Made by a program: the position numbers and the translations under genes | The notes under the pieces: generated by a model | What the model was told of the DNA's origin: nothing | Seen by the model: the letters and a program-made list of their open reading frames with translations, nothing else | Database searches by the model: none | Assembly: GCA_030272585.1 (NCBI GenBank) | Contig: BSYQ01000015.1 | Coordinates: 496,001 to 560,000, forward strand | DNA length: 64,000 bases | Source: Bryopsis sp. KO-2023 | Lineage: Eukaryota; Chlorophyta; Ulvophyceae; Bryopsidales; Bryopsidaceae | Reading direction: 5' to 3' | Part shown: one piece after another, positions 10,531 to 21,445 of the stretch | Layout: each line of letters begins with the position of its first letter | How positions within the stretch are numbered: position 1 is the first letter of the stretch

Positions 10531-13245
10531 ATGGGTTGGTTTGCAGGGAAGATGTCCGCAGTTTTGGACGTCAGTAGCTTGTCGCCAATGGATCTGCCGC
10601 TGGACGATACGTTCGGCGGAGGTTCGGGGTCGGGGGTTTCCTGGGAGGACGGTATGTTTTCGGCAGCATTCGTCGGTGGCTGCGTGGATAATAATCCTTC
10701 TGACTCGCGACTGCTTGGGCCCACCGGCCCTGCTGCAACCGCATTCAAGAGCAGCATCGCGAAAACGGAGCAAAACTACCCCGACGGCGGGTTTTCGGGC
10801 TTCGGCGACTACCACCACGAGGCGCCGCTGGGACTCTTCAACATAGGGGACTCGGAGGCGGGATTGATGGCGAGCAACGTGTCTGTACTGCCCTCGCTGC
10901 CGGTGTCGGCGGGAGGGGATCTCGCTTTCGATAGGTCGAGCTCTATACCTCACGTGGGGAGCGACGTCTCGGCGCACGTGCTGCGTAGATACTCTCTGGA
11001 CAGCGTGCCAGTGTCTGCGTCTCACGGCGTCAAGTTTCCCGCGTTTAGTTACGGTCAACCGAGCGGAGGTGGGGCTTCGAGCAGCTTTCGCGGACAGGAC
11101 GCTGGTGAGCTGCGGGGCGGGTGGAAAACGATGCTGGGGCCGGGCGGGCAGAGCGCGCCTCTTTTGGAACCCTCTTTGACGAGCGGAGAGGCAGCTTGGA
11201 ATGAAGGTGCCGTTTCGATGCAGACGCAATACGCATGTGTCCAATCAATCACGTGTCCAATCGACTAGAAAACCCGTCCAATAAAACAAACACTCTTGGT
11301 TCCTTTTTTTCTTTTTTGGAGGAATCTTAATCTTGAGATATTTTTTATTTTGATGCACCGTTCAGATCTGGCAGGAGCAGAGGACATGCATGTGATGTTG
11401 AAAATGGAAAGTGTCCCATCGAAAAGCAGATGGAAACCGAATTCACAACAGTTGTGCCTTCTTGAGCAGCATTTCAAATCAGGTACATCCCCAAACCGAA
11501 AAAAAAAAATAAAATTCCAAACTCAACGGAACAAACCAAATCCTCGTATTCTGTGGATCAACGATTTTCTCCTCGTTTTAAATGTTCTGAAAAATGGGAA
11601 GCTTCCAGTTTAGTGGGCATCCGCCCACAAAGTACTGTTCATAAAAAGAAAAAGAAAGAAAGGAGCACTGGATTAATCGATTTATTCTGCAACGTAGCGG
11701 TATTCTGTTGGTTTCAGGATACACAAAGGCAACTCCAGAGTTGTACTGTGCCGTGAAAGGGTGCGGCTATGCGACCGAGGCACAAGTGTCGGTTTGGTTG
11801 AAAAACAGACTTGCGAGGTGTAAGAGGCAGCCCAAGGTACGGCCCGAGAAGAAGCATTGCAGATTTTGGAAGAGGGGTTCACAGCTGTATAAAATTTGGG
11901 GGTGAAAATCTTCGCTCATGTTGCCTTTGCATATGTGAATGATCTTTTTGGGGCTGTTTTGGTGTTTGAAATATAGGGGGAGCAAAAATCTGATGGATGC
12001 TCTGGAGGAGATTCTTCAGGTATATTCCCCCATTTGTGATTGCATATTAAGAATGTGACTTCACAAGGAGCATGAAAGCTTCAAATTCTTTCTCAGAGGT
12101 CTGTTTTTCTATCGTTGTTGTGCCTTCACTGATGCTCAAATGATTCGATTTGTTTTGGTAGGGGCACCAGGTGAGGACAAGCAAGGAGGTATGCAAGTCT
12201 TATTCGACTCTCGATCGTGCCCCCTTTTCCTTCTCACACTTTTTTGAGTGACCAACCAAGTTTCCCTTGATGAAAAAAAAAACCCCGGAAAATAGATTTT
12301 CATTTTTTCATTTAGTGCAGCTCTCATAATGGAAAGGCAAAAAAGAAGGAATGATGATGATGTATTTATTTCGATTTGTAGAAAGGGGGGCGAAGAGGAG
12401 CCGAGAGGAAAGTCTGTGGGACGACTTTGAAAAAGTTCAACATTCTGTGTTTGATGAGCTGGCTTCCATCATGAGGTCCATCGACTCGAAAGAGGTCAGC
12501 ACTACCTCCAGTTCGCCCAGTTTTTACCTCAGTCCCCTCCAAAAAAAAATATAAAAATAATAATAATAAGTGAAATTAGATCTCATAATAATAATAATAA
12601 TTTTTGTTTTTCAATGTGCAGGTTTTATCGTTAGCAAGGACCATCAAGAATGCCAACAAAGTGTGCTGTTATGGTGTGGGGAGAGAGGGACTGGCCATGA
12701 AGGGTTTAGCGACTAACCTGTATCAGTTGGGCATAGACGCATCTGTGGTGGGGGACACTGCAGCACCCGTGTTAGGAAAAGGAGATGCATTCCTTGTTGC
12801 AGCTGGGCCAAGCTACTACGGAACGGTGAGTCAGAGGTTTGCTGGAAGGGCAACTTTTGCGGGGATTCCAACCTCGATGCAATGAATTTTAAATAGTTGT
12901 GTACGTTCGCAGGTGAATGCCCTGTCTCTGGAAGCATTGAGGTCTGGGGCTGAAGTTATAGCTTTCACAGCGCACAAAACAGCACCATTGCCGTTTGCCA
13001 GTCGGGTTTTCCGTATAGCATCCCAGACCTTGCCTCCAAACATGCCCGTCATGAACAGAAAGCTGGGGGGGTTGAATTCGGACATCGTTTCGTCGTTGCC
13101 TGATGGAAAGTTTAGCGTGTTGCAAATGGGGGCTTCGTTTGAAGTGAGTTTGTCTCTTATCATGGAGTGCGTGTGCATCATGCTGAGGAAGAAAATGAAC
13201 ACAACTGTGGAAGACATGTGCGCCCGAAGCACTAATTTGCATTGA
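10531..13245 (+). CDS. Homeodomain protein with C-terminal SIS (hexuloisomerase-like) domain; probable fusion
   Basis: Exons: 10531 (or ATG 10552)-11206, 11366-11482, 11718-11836, 11977-12019, 12162-12188, 12382-12494, 12622-12825, 12913-13245. Phases chain through all eight, giving about 536-543 residues. The first exon is Gly/Ser/Asp-rich and activation-domain-like. Exons 2-3 encode a divergent homeodomain (SRWKPNSQQLCLLEQHF; helix 3 QVSVWLKNRLARCKRQ, with W48, N51 and Lys at 50). Two small linker exons then lead in frame to a SIS domain (NKVCCYGVGREGLAMKGLA; C-terminus MGASFE...TTVEDMCARSTNLH) resembling 6-phospho-3-hexuloisomerase (HxlB) over its whole length. The loop usually SGSGET reads AGPSYYGT. 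The alternative is two genes: the SIS part could start at ATG 12351-12360 without the upstream splice. The domains themselves are secure; the fusion is not proven. Confidence 0.65.
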
Positions 13246-15455
13246 AATCCGACATGGGTGTCTGCATTGCATCCAAACAGCATGTGATGCGCATGCATGC
13301 ATCTCAAGACTGCATCGAACAGAGAATGCATGTCTGTTTTTGCATTGCGCATCGGAGATGCATGCAGATCTAGTAGTCAACAATAGAGGAGGACTCCACA
13401 TGATCAGTCAAGATCAATTTTAGCATTTTAACACTCAAAAGTTAGCAAGGGGAGGGGGGGTTGCTTACATCGTACGGATATGCGGTCAAGAGGCGGTGTG
13501 GAAACTTGCCACAAGACAAGGGACGTTTTGCTCCTGGCAAAAAATTGCAAGGTGCTTTTGGGGATGGTAGATATGGAGAGTAGGGAGGGTTTTTCTTTTG
13601 AGTCATCTTTCAAGGATTGGGAAAAAACAAACAAAAAGGAGAATTCAATTTAGTGATTTGTTCATTGATTTTGCAAGTTGTTGCGGCGTCAATCGAAAAA
13701 GAAACAAAAAAAGAACCAGCCGTTGTTGGCGTCCGAAAGGATCCAGAGGGTAAGGAAAAATATTACAAATATATATATATATATATCATGATTATGTATA
13801 TTGTACACAATATTCTGACCTGCAGTGGGATTTCCAAAAATGCATCTGCTACTGTGAACAGGCAATTCTTTGATTGGTGGGTGGGAAAAAAGTGGGTAAA
13901 TAATGTGTGCACTTTTCTGTGAAAAGAGCTGCAACTCGACTGGAGTGTTTTTTTTTCTATAGACAAAAACTTGAGAAAAGTTGGTCTAGGAAAAAAGAAA
14001 AACAAATTTGAGTGGTAGTGGGGTGAAAGTTATATGGAAGGGGATCCTTTTAATGACAGAAATGCGTGTGTTTTGGACTGACTTTCTACATTCCTGGATT
14101 TTTACCGAATTAAAACAAAAAAAACAAACAAATAGACATTGTAGTGTATTCGTGTTTTTTGTGGAGTTTTTGTTTTTCTTCTTTTTTTTTTCATTTTGGC
14201 AAGTGGTCTGGGAAAGAAAGGAAAGATTTCTGTGAGGTTGGGGACTACGGTTGAAGCCTATATTGAAAGCAAGGTCAAAAAAGGGGAGGGGTGGTGGATT
14301 TAAAAAAAAAAAGCATATAATTCCAAAAATAAAAAGGAAAAAAAGAAAAAACGAGGAAAACAAAAGGAGGTATTTTCATTTACGCAGGAAAGACAAATTA
14401 AAACTTTTAAAAAACATGGTATTCTGACATGCTGATGTAAAATCAGAAATAAGGGATAAAAAATGCCCCCGATTTTAAGAGGTTCATACTCTGAAAAAAA
14501 GTGCGGCAGTTTTTTAAGAAAGATACATAACGAAATGTCACTTTTCTGGCAAAAATAGTGGGGTGAACGTGTGGATAACAAATGCATGCTGTTTTCAGCA
14601 AGGATGGTTTTTTCTCTTTCATGAAAATATTCTGTTGGGTTTTGGATAAACAAAAAAACAGAAAAGGCAGTGGACGGATTGATTGAATAGAAGATATCAG
14701 GGGGAGGAATTGAGACAAGGAAAAAAAAACTCCACGGAAATAAATCACAGCAGAGAAAAGACAGTGACGGGAGGATGGACTATATGTTTTCATTGATATA
14801 TGTAATATCTGCTTTTGGCCTCTTCAAAGAACTACACCATTTCCCGTGTCCAATACCCTTGTTGGGTGTGGCAGGCTGTATAGATCGTTTGCCAGTGCAA
14901 AAAAACACTGCCTTACTGCAACAGATGAGACGTCATAAAGACGTCGCCTATTTGAAAAAACAACTCACTACAATCCAGACATGCATGATTGAATATTTTT
15001 GGTTGTGACTGAACATCTTCCTGTCCTTCGATGCTTGTCAAAGTAGATCCTGGCGACAAAAATCATTACATCAATCGCTCGCTGTTCCAGTTTCTGTCCG
15101 ATTCGCAAGCGTTACTAATCGATTGGAACTGCTGGGGCAGGCTGCATCTTCTCCTGCGGCCTTCCCAGTTGTTGCGGCACTGTACGTTCTCTGCGCTGAG
15201 AGCGCCGCCATATAGGAATTGTTTCAATTTCTGCGCACCCTCATCAGAGAATTTCCCTTGTTACAAAAAAAAGGGTTTGGGCTTTTCTAAGTCGAAAGTC
15301 CAAGTGCGTGAAATCTGCCCAACATTTTCGATTTTCCAAGATTAAATGCGTTTCCATTAAACCTCATTATTGGTTTTTTTTTCCCAACCAGACGAAGCTA
15401 AAAACACAGAAAATATCGAGCAGCGAGAAAGCTCTCGTTTTTTTGAGCTTCCAGG
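13246..15455. other. Intergenic, AT-rich region
   Basis: About 2.2 kb without a recognised gene. It is rich in A and T runs, with a short (AT)n run near 13771-13786. A possible unassigned exon lies near 13678-13750 (VAASIEKETKKEPAVVGVRK), but no partner exon was found. The last 400 bases are probably promoter and leader of the RRM gene. Confidence 0.4.
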
Positions 15456-17540
15456 ATGTCGTTCGTAATACCCGACACCGACACCGTGTACGTGGACCAT
15501 TTGCCACCGAACGTAAGCGAGCAAGAAATCGCGGAGTACTTCGGGTCGATTGGGATAATCAAAAAGGACCGGAAAACTCGGAGCGCGAAAATTTGGCTGT
15601 ACAGAGACAAAGGCACTGGCGAGGCCAAAGGGGATGGAACCGTTACGTATGAAGACCCGTACGCAGCGCAATCGGCGGTGGAATGGTTCGACAGTAAGGA
15701 TTTTAAAGGTGGGTATTTCAACCCCCAGTTTGCACAGGTTTTTCTACCTATATGCAAACTTTCAGGTGCCTGCTTTCCTAGCTTGGATTTTTTTTAATGG
15801 TTTTAGGGTTGATGTGCAAAGTATTGCTGCCCTTCTAGTTTTGGAAATTTGTTTTAGATTTCATATTTGCATCCATGGGAATGGAAGAGGAGATAAGGGC
15901 TATTCATTCCCCTCTTTCGAGCAGCATGCTGATTTTTTTTTAATTCGGTGTACAGTACATTTACTCGGAATTCACCATTTTTCCTCCACTTAAGTTTCCC
16001 TCATATTTTGCTTAGAATAAATGATGGATGAGGTTTTCTTAATTTGCTGGCTTCTGTTGAAGTAGAAAAAAAATACTTAACTGCGTAGTAATAGACCATA
16101 TATATACCTCCGTTCAATACATGTTTAGGCTTCCCCTTTCACCTACCAACAGATTCGATTTCTGGCACATTTCTGTGAGAAGGTTGGATTTGACGTTATG
16201 CATTATATGAATGAAAGACTTTAGAAGAATTGTCAAATATCGATTAGTATCAGCAGGAAATTTTCACGCCAGCTACAGACAACCGTTTATACATCAGATG
16301 GTTTGGAGTTTTAATGTAATATATATATATATATATATACTTTCCTCAGTTAAAAAAAACTGAGATTTCAGATTTTCCTTCAGATTTTGTCAAGCATAAA
16401 AAGTCAATACTAGTAAGGTGTAGGATTTCCCTTCTGAAAAAGCAGGGAGATTTGGGGACATTCAGTTCTTCAGGAAAAAAGGGAAAAAAAAATTGTTCAT
16501 ATTTTTATATCAGGGTGTCGAATTTGGTTGATCTCAAAAGCAGATTCAAATTTTTTGTCAGGGTTCTTTCTTCCTCATAATTCTAATGGAGGTGATGGTT
16601 AAGCTCCTATTGGACGAGCTGTTATTAGTATTTCTTAGTTTATTTATCGTAAAAAAATACGTATTTGTCTGCCACATATTTGTGCTTACTAGACAAACTC
16701 GAATAGACTCTGCTCAGTTGCACAGATTATCAACCTTGACGTTTCTGCATTTCATTAGGTTCAAAGCTACATGTAAGCCTCGCCCGAAGGAAGAATGATG
16801 GAGGTGCAAGAGGCGGCAGAGGGGGGGGAGGCCGGGGGGGAAGATTTGGGGGAGGCGGCGGAGGTGGTGGAGGTGGTGGCGGATTTCGACGACCCCCAAT
16901 GGGTGGTGGTGCAGGGGGTGGAGGCGGTGGAGGTGGAGGGGGGGACTTCGGTGGTCACAGAGGGGGAGGGGGTGGCGGCGGCGACTATGGGGGTAACCGG
17001 GGAGGTGGAGATTATGGACGAGGGGGAGGAGGCAGTGGAGATTATGGTGGAAATCAGCGATCCAGTGGACCTCGTTCCAACCTACCTACTCAATCAGAAT
17101 CGTGGCAACAACGTCGAGCAGAACAGAGAGGGGGCGGATATCAGCCCCCTCAGGATGCTTCCTGGGGTCCGGCTTCCTCACAACGCCCTCCAGTGGACAA
17201 CAACCAGCCGCAATGGAGAGCTGACGACCAAGGGCCTCCTCGTCATGGGAGGGACCGACCTTGGCAAGGGAGGGGTCGTGGAAGGGATAACTGGGGAGGT
17301 GGCAATGGTGGTCGTGGAGGGGCTGGTGGCCGGGAAGACAGGCGAGGCAATCGAGGCGGCGATGACAGACGGGAGTTCAGGGATTATCGAGACAATAGGG
17401 AGGCCGATGCTGGGGACAAACGAGGTGGCAGGTGGAATGAGGGTGGCGAGGTCAGGGGTAGGGAAAGATCAAGGTCACCGGATAGACGTCCGAGAAGGGA
17501 CGGCGACCAGAGCAGGGAGAAAGAGAGGTACCATCGATGA
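15456..17540 (+). CDS. FET/TAF15-like RNA-binding protein (RRM plus RGG/SR tail)
   Basis: Two exons, 15456-15708 and 16759-17540, flank a 1050-bp phase-1 intron and give 344 residues. Residues 1-90 form one RRM of the FUS/EWS/TAF15 kind: DTVYVDHLPPNVSEQEIAEY (RNP2 region), then KGDGTVTYEDPYAA (RNP1 region) and WFDSKDFKGSKLHVSLARRK, close to the FET family. A long Gly/Arg-rich segment with RGG and GGDYGG repeats follows, then a short SR-like tail (RERSRSPDRRPRRDG). Such proteins act in nuclear transcription and RNA processing. I see no RanBP2-type Cys4 zinc finger, which FET proteins usually carry. The GGN-rich exon is also open in other frames; those ORFs are artefacts. Confidence 0.9.
16318..16340. 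repeat. (AT)n microsatellite in the RRM-gene intron
   Basis: About 11 AT units inside the long intron; probably length-variable, with no other role visible. Confidence 0.9.
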
Positions 17541-18437
17541 GCAACCAGCCGCCGGAAAGTGAGAGAGAGGGCTCGCTAGATGCACGAAGCTTGTGTTTCA
17601 CCAGGTCTGTGTCGTTTTTACTGGATTCCGATTACTTATCATGATGTTAAGGTTTGTCCTTTTTACGTGTGCTGGCTGGGTGGGGAATGAGACCAAACGT
17701 TGACATACGTCATGTAGATGGTTTTTGTCATTGTTGGATGGGGGCTTGATGAAAAAAATGTTAGTTGTGGGGAAAAAGGGGGGTGGGTTGGAGAAAGTCA
17801 ATGAGTATGATGATGGGACATGTCAAGTAGGGTGTCTAAGGATTTGAGTTTCGGTTTGCAAGTGTTAAATGCAGTGAGAAATCGAAACCGCAGAACGCAA
17901 TACACGACGAGAACAGCGGTCGATCTGTTCTGGGAAAGGTGGCATGTTTGTGTTTTTTTATTTTGTTTGTTTTTCTTTGTCGGGCACTTGTGAGCATGAC
18001 CTGTATCTATATGAGCATATCTTTTTTTGGACGATGTGAATGGTTTCACACTGAATACACTGGGGCACATTCCACATTCATCATCATAGCGCATATACAT
18101 GTATTTGGCCTGGGGGGTGCAAAATCACCCAGAAGGAATGTGAAAGTGGTGGGTATTTTCTGAGTGGCCAAAGCAGCAGGCATTCAGAGAAAATTCTTCA
18201 GAAGAGCCAGAGGGTTCTCAGAAGCACATTTGAAGTGGGTCTATCTCAATTTCAAGTTTACAAATTTCAGTACGTACACTTGCAACACCGCATACCAAGG
18301 TTCCAAACTCTTATTCCACAGCCCAGCGTTGTATAAACCTAACCCCTAGATAACTGTGGACATAACCGCGGTTAACTGTGTAACATAACCATTTCTATGT
18401 TAATTGCTGTGGAGTGGTCGTGTTCATATCCGTGCAT
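17541..18437. other. 3' flank of the RRM gene
   Basis: About 900 bases with no supported gene; it probably includes the 3' UTR. Confidence 0.4.
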
Positions 18438-18950
18438 TCATGTTGGCATCTCGACGGAACGGACAAACCAGCGTCGCGCTAAAAAGAACTCTTTGATGAA
18501 GGGAGCATCGTTATCGTTGGCGCTCTGGTAATTTTTGTTTGGACGTGGCTCTTGCCTGAACCCAATTCGATCCCGTTGTATTGACCGCACATCCCATCCT
18601 TTGAAACGGTCGAAATATGAGCAACATGTGTTGCGCCGCCAGAAACTGGTTCGAAGTCTTGTGAGGGTGTAAAAGTATGATTTTTCCAGTTGAGGCGACT
18701 GAGAGGGCATATTTTTTTTACCTTTCTGCTGGCACGAGGGTTCCAACGTTTTCAGGTCCGCAGGACGGCAACCACGATATTGCCAACGCAGTTTTTCCGG
18801 ATCAACATACTTACCTGACCAGTGCCTTTCTCGATCATCCAGGGGATAGGCGTCTTCGATCCGCGTTTCTGGCACCAGTGACGTGGTTCGAGGAGGGACC
18901 CCGTGAGGTTGCTCCCACGGTACAATCTTTGGCAGGCTGATGCTGCGCTA
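18438..18950 (-). CDS. Unidentified open reading frame
   Basis: A minus-strand frame stays open for about 170 codons and ends at 18438. It reads from about SLPKIVPWEQPHGVPP through DAYPLDDRERHW and CCSYFDRFKGWDV to a Phe/Arg-rich end (FFLARRWFVRSVEMPT). No ATG starts it; the first usable codon inside is GTG at 18875, so it may be an exon, a degenerate retroelement piece or chance. A possible GTAAGT donor follows HWS. I do not recognise it. The opposite strand also has an 87-codon ORF here. Confidence 0.25.
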
Positions 18951-18974
18951 CGCGCACCTCGGCGCCAAAAGTCA

Positions 18975-19004
18975 ACTCAGCTGCTTTAATTAAAGCAGCT
19001 GAGT
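18975..19004. repeat. 30-bp perfect palindrome
   Basis: Both arms are perfect: ACTCAGCTGCTTTAA followed directly by its reverse complement, with no spacer. It lies just left of the tandem repeat array. It could be a cruciform, a protein-binding palindrome or a transposon scar; nothing else identifies it. Confidence 0.9.
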
Positions 19005-19149
19005 CTTTGTGTTCCAGCGAAACACAAAACCAATCAGCACAACATTCAAAAATCCCAGTTGAATCTTGAGCCCGCGACTGAAGCGCAGCAAGTGCCTTGG
19101 GAGCAAAATTGGATCATGATTCGGATCATGATTTAAGCGGATCATCGGA

Positions 19150-19715
19150 GATAAAATGGAGCCTCTTAGAAAGTGGTTCGGAAACAGCCGCAATACTTGG
19201 GCTGAAAAAAAACAACTTTTGGATGGGATTCTGGTGAACCTTATTTTTTTCGGATGATGATGGGCCTCTGAAAAAGGGGTCGAAAAACAGTCACAATACA
19301 TGGGCTGAAAAAAAAAGCTTTTGGATGGGATTCTGGTGAACGATTTATTTTTTCTGATTATGATAAGCCTCTGAAAAAGGGGTCGAAAAACAGTCACAAT
19401 ACATGGGCTGAAAAAAAAACTTTTGGATGGGATTCTGGTGAACCTTATTTTTTTCGGATGATGATGAGCCTCTGAAAAAGGGGTCAAAAAACAGTCACAA
19501 TACATGGGCTGAAAAAAAAACTTTTGGATGGGATTCTGGTGAACCTTACTTATTTCGGATGATGATGAGCCTCTGAAAAAGGGGTCAAAAAACAGTCACA
19601 ATACATGGGCTGAAAAAAAAACTTTTGGATGGGATTCTGGTGAACCTTATTTTTTTCGGATTATGATGGGCCTCTAAAAAAGAGGTCAAAAAACAGCTGC
19701 AATACTTGGGCTGCA
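19150..19715. repeat. Tandem repeat, about 102-bp unit, five to six copies
   Basis: The marker CAATAC(A/T)TGG recurs at about 19191, 19293, 19396, 19498, 19599 and 19700, a period of 101-103 bases. Each unit carries a poly-A run, TTTTGGATGGGATTCTGGTG and GCCTCTGAAAAAGGGGTC-like text. Outer copies are more diverged than inner ones, as expected for unequal crossing over. The period is about three times 34, so the minus strand is open across several units; I do not take that as a gene. Confidence 0.9.
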
Positions 19716-20120
19716 GGTTTGAATGATTTTCGGTGAAGTTTTTTTTTATGGAGCCTTGATGAGGGGGTTCAACTGCCGCCTTTGCCGGTGGCTACAACAA
19801 CGACTTGGAGGGATGTTTGAAGAGCCCTTGTTTTTTTGGAATTTCGGGCAGCCACTTTTTCTTCAGCTTGGAAAAAGGGATCAACCCTTTGATTGGATTT
19901 TTTTGAATCTGATGGGTGTCATGATCTTAGATTTTTTCGCGGCTGTTCATATTTCTGTGGGGGGACGTAAACGCGAAAGCATCCGCGAATTGTAAAACCC
20001 TGCGAAACTGAGGATTGCGATAAATTAGGGGATTCATGTACTTTCATTTCAGTTTTTAATCAAACTTCCATTCTTGCCCTTTTTAAGTTCTTTTGGGTTT
20101 TGTAGATTGAATCGAGTGAA

Positions 20121-20588
20121 GTGTGCATGGTACATTGTCTGACATGGCTGCATTTGCCTTTACACATGGGCAGGTCTTGGAACCCTAACCTGACCCCTCA
20201 GAAGCCCAATAATTTTGTCCCAAATCGGTATGTGTTCTGCTTTCTAAAATTTATAATTAGGAGTCAGCCAAAGAGAAGGCCTGAGCTGCATGTGGTGAAA
20301 GGAGATTCCACTTGGCAGCCTACTTCCACTGCTACTGTGGGAGCACATGACAAGAAGAGTGATCAACAAACAACGTTCCATATCGAAAACTGGTTTGAAA
20401 CTTTTTTTGCAGTCACAATTACAGAAGCTTGCCCCATTTCCTCTAACCAGCAATTCATACTCTTTCAATGCATATATTTTTTCTTTTCTTTTCCTTTTCA
20501 AGAAAAGAAACACACACTTCCAAGATACGTACATCGCTTTAAAAAAAGAAAAAAGGTGGTTATTTTGTTTGTTCAAATCCTTTCTTGA
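20121..20588 (+). CDS. Unidentified ORF / possible terminal exons of an unknown gene
   Basis: A 155-codon frame whose middle part (about 20174-20392: SWNPNLTPQKPNNFV, then KRRPELHVVKGDSTWQ and KKSDQQTTFHIENW) looks protein-like, flanked by plausible splice sites. A donor after HIENW could join in phase to an acceptor at 21140, whose exon is interrupted at 21161 by the retroelement. The right part is low-complexity Phe/Lys sequence and probably intronic. I do not recognise the product; upstream exons were not found. Confidence 0.25.
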   Translation: MCMVHCLTWLHLPLHMGRSWNPNLTPQKPNNFVPNRYVFCFLKFIIRSQPKRRPELHVVKGDSTWQPTSTATVGAHDKKSDQQTTFHIENWFETFFAVTITEACPISSNQQFILFQCIYFFFSFPFQEKKHTLPRYVHRFKKRKKVVILFVQILS

Positions 20589-20592
20589 CCTT

Positions 20593-21156
20593 GATGCCCG
20601 ATTGATAAAAATCTTGGTAATACACAAAAGGGGCCCCACTTTTTTTGTTTTCCCTCTTTTTTGTCTGCTTTTTTTGAATAATTAAAAAGAAAAGAAAAAT
20701 AAATCGCTACAACCTGCTAGAAACTCAAAGAAAAATGTGAACAATTACCCAAATGTGGACTCTGTGCACATTTGGGTGGACTTTTGAGTAAAACGTTCTC
20801 AGGGTCATCCCTAATGAAAAGTCAACAGACGATCATCATGCACACAACAGAATAAGAACAGAATGTTCCAGGCAGGCACCTGTTGCATCACAGTTTCAGC
20901 AGCTGTTTCAAACCAACGAGCGAAAGGGGTTGTCTTGAAAAAATAATCGAAAGCAAGAACAAGAAACTGACCTTCATCAGACTAGGTGCCTATGGAATCT
21001 TAGAGACCACTGGGTAGGACACACTGGGAGGCACCCCCCCCCCCCCCAAGGGGATGTTGTAATGATGATGCCACCAAGTCCTAATGAACTCTCACCATCT
21101 CATTTGCCAATCCCCAACTCTTACAATACCGTTTTTCAGGTCGTCAAGATTCGGCA
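20593..21156. other. Non-coding sequence left of the retroelement
   Basis: AT-rich sequence with a poly-C run near 21036-21050; no gene supported. The last part ends in a T-rich acceptor-like tract (TTTTTCAG at about 21139). Confidence 0.4.
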
Positions 21157-21161
21157 GCTGG

Positions 21162-21372
21162 TGTTACCGGTGATTCTGGGCTGGATGGGGCAAAGAAACT
21201 ATTCGACCAACCCAACGCGATGACTTACAACCCAATCATAATACGTTCGTTCACTCAGTTCCACTTCTTAAGAATCCACATCCCACCATTCCGGTTACTG
21301 TCATTATGTCCTAACTGTCCCAAGTCAACCCCTTTTCCATTCCACATCAGCCACACAACTGACCCTGGAACA
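21162..21372 (-). repeat. 3' LTR of element A
   Basis: A 211-bp direct repeat of 42075-42285; on this strand it runs TGTTACCGG to CTGGAACA. It is preceded by CTGG. The purine tract lies at 21373-21385 on the internal side. Confidence 0.93.
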
Positions 21373-21445
21373 CACTCCCCCTACATTTTGAATCCCACAC
21401 AACTAACAATTCAAAATGTATCAAAACACTTAACCCCTGCCCGTT

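Noticed and set aside
13141..13150. GTGAGT after MGASFE as the end of an exon
   Set aside because: The sequence continuing past it matches the C-terminus of HxlB-type proteins up to TNLH, so it is coding; at most a cryptic donor.
16795..17562. 255-codon plus-strand ORF overlapping the RGG exon
   Set aside because: It is a shadow frame of the GGN-rich second exon; the RRM splice fixes the other frame.
19150..19505. Minus-strand ORF over the tandem repeat as a repeat protein
   Set aside because: The open frame follows from a period near 102 bases; sequence is low-complexity and lacks a family match.
20228..20260. A 33-base GT...AG segment as an ultrashort intron
   Set aside because: Same reason: in frame and open, and shorter than introns usually are in green algae.
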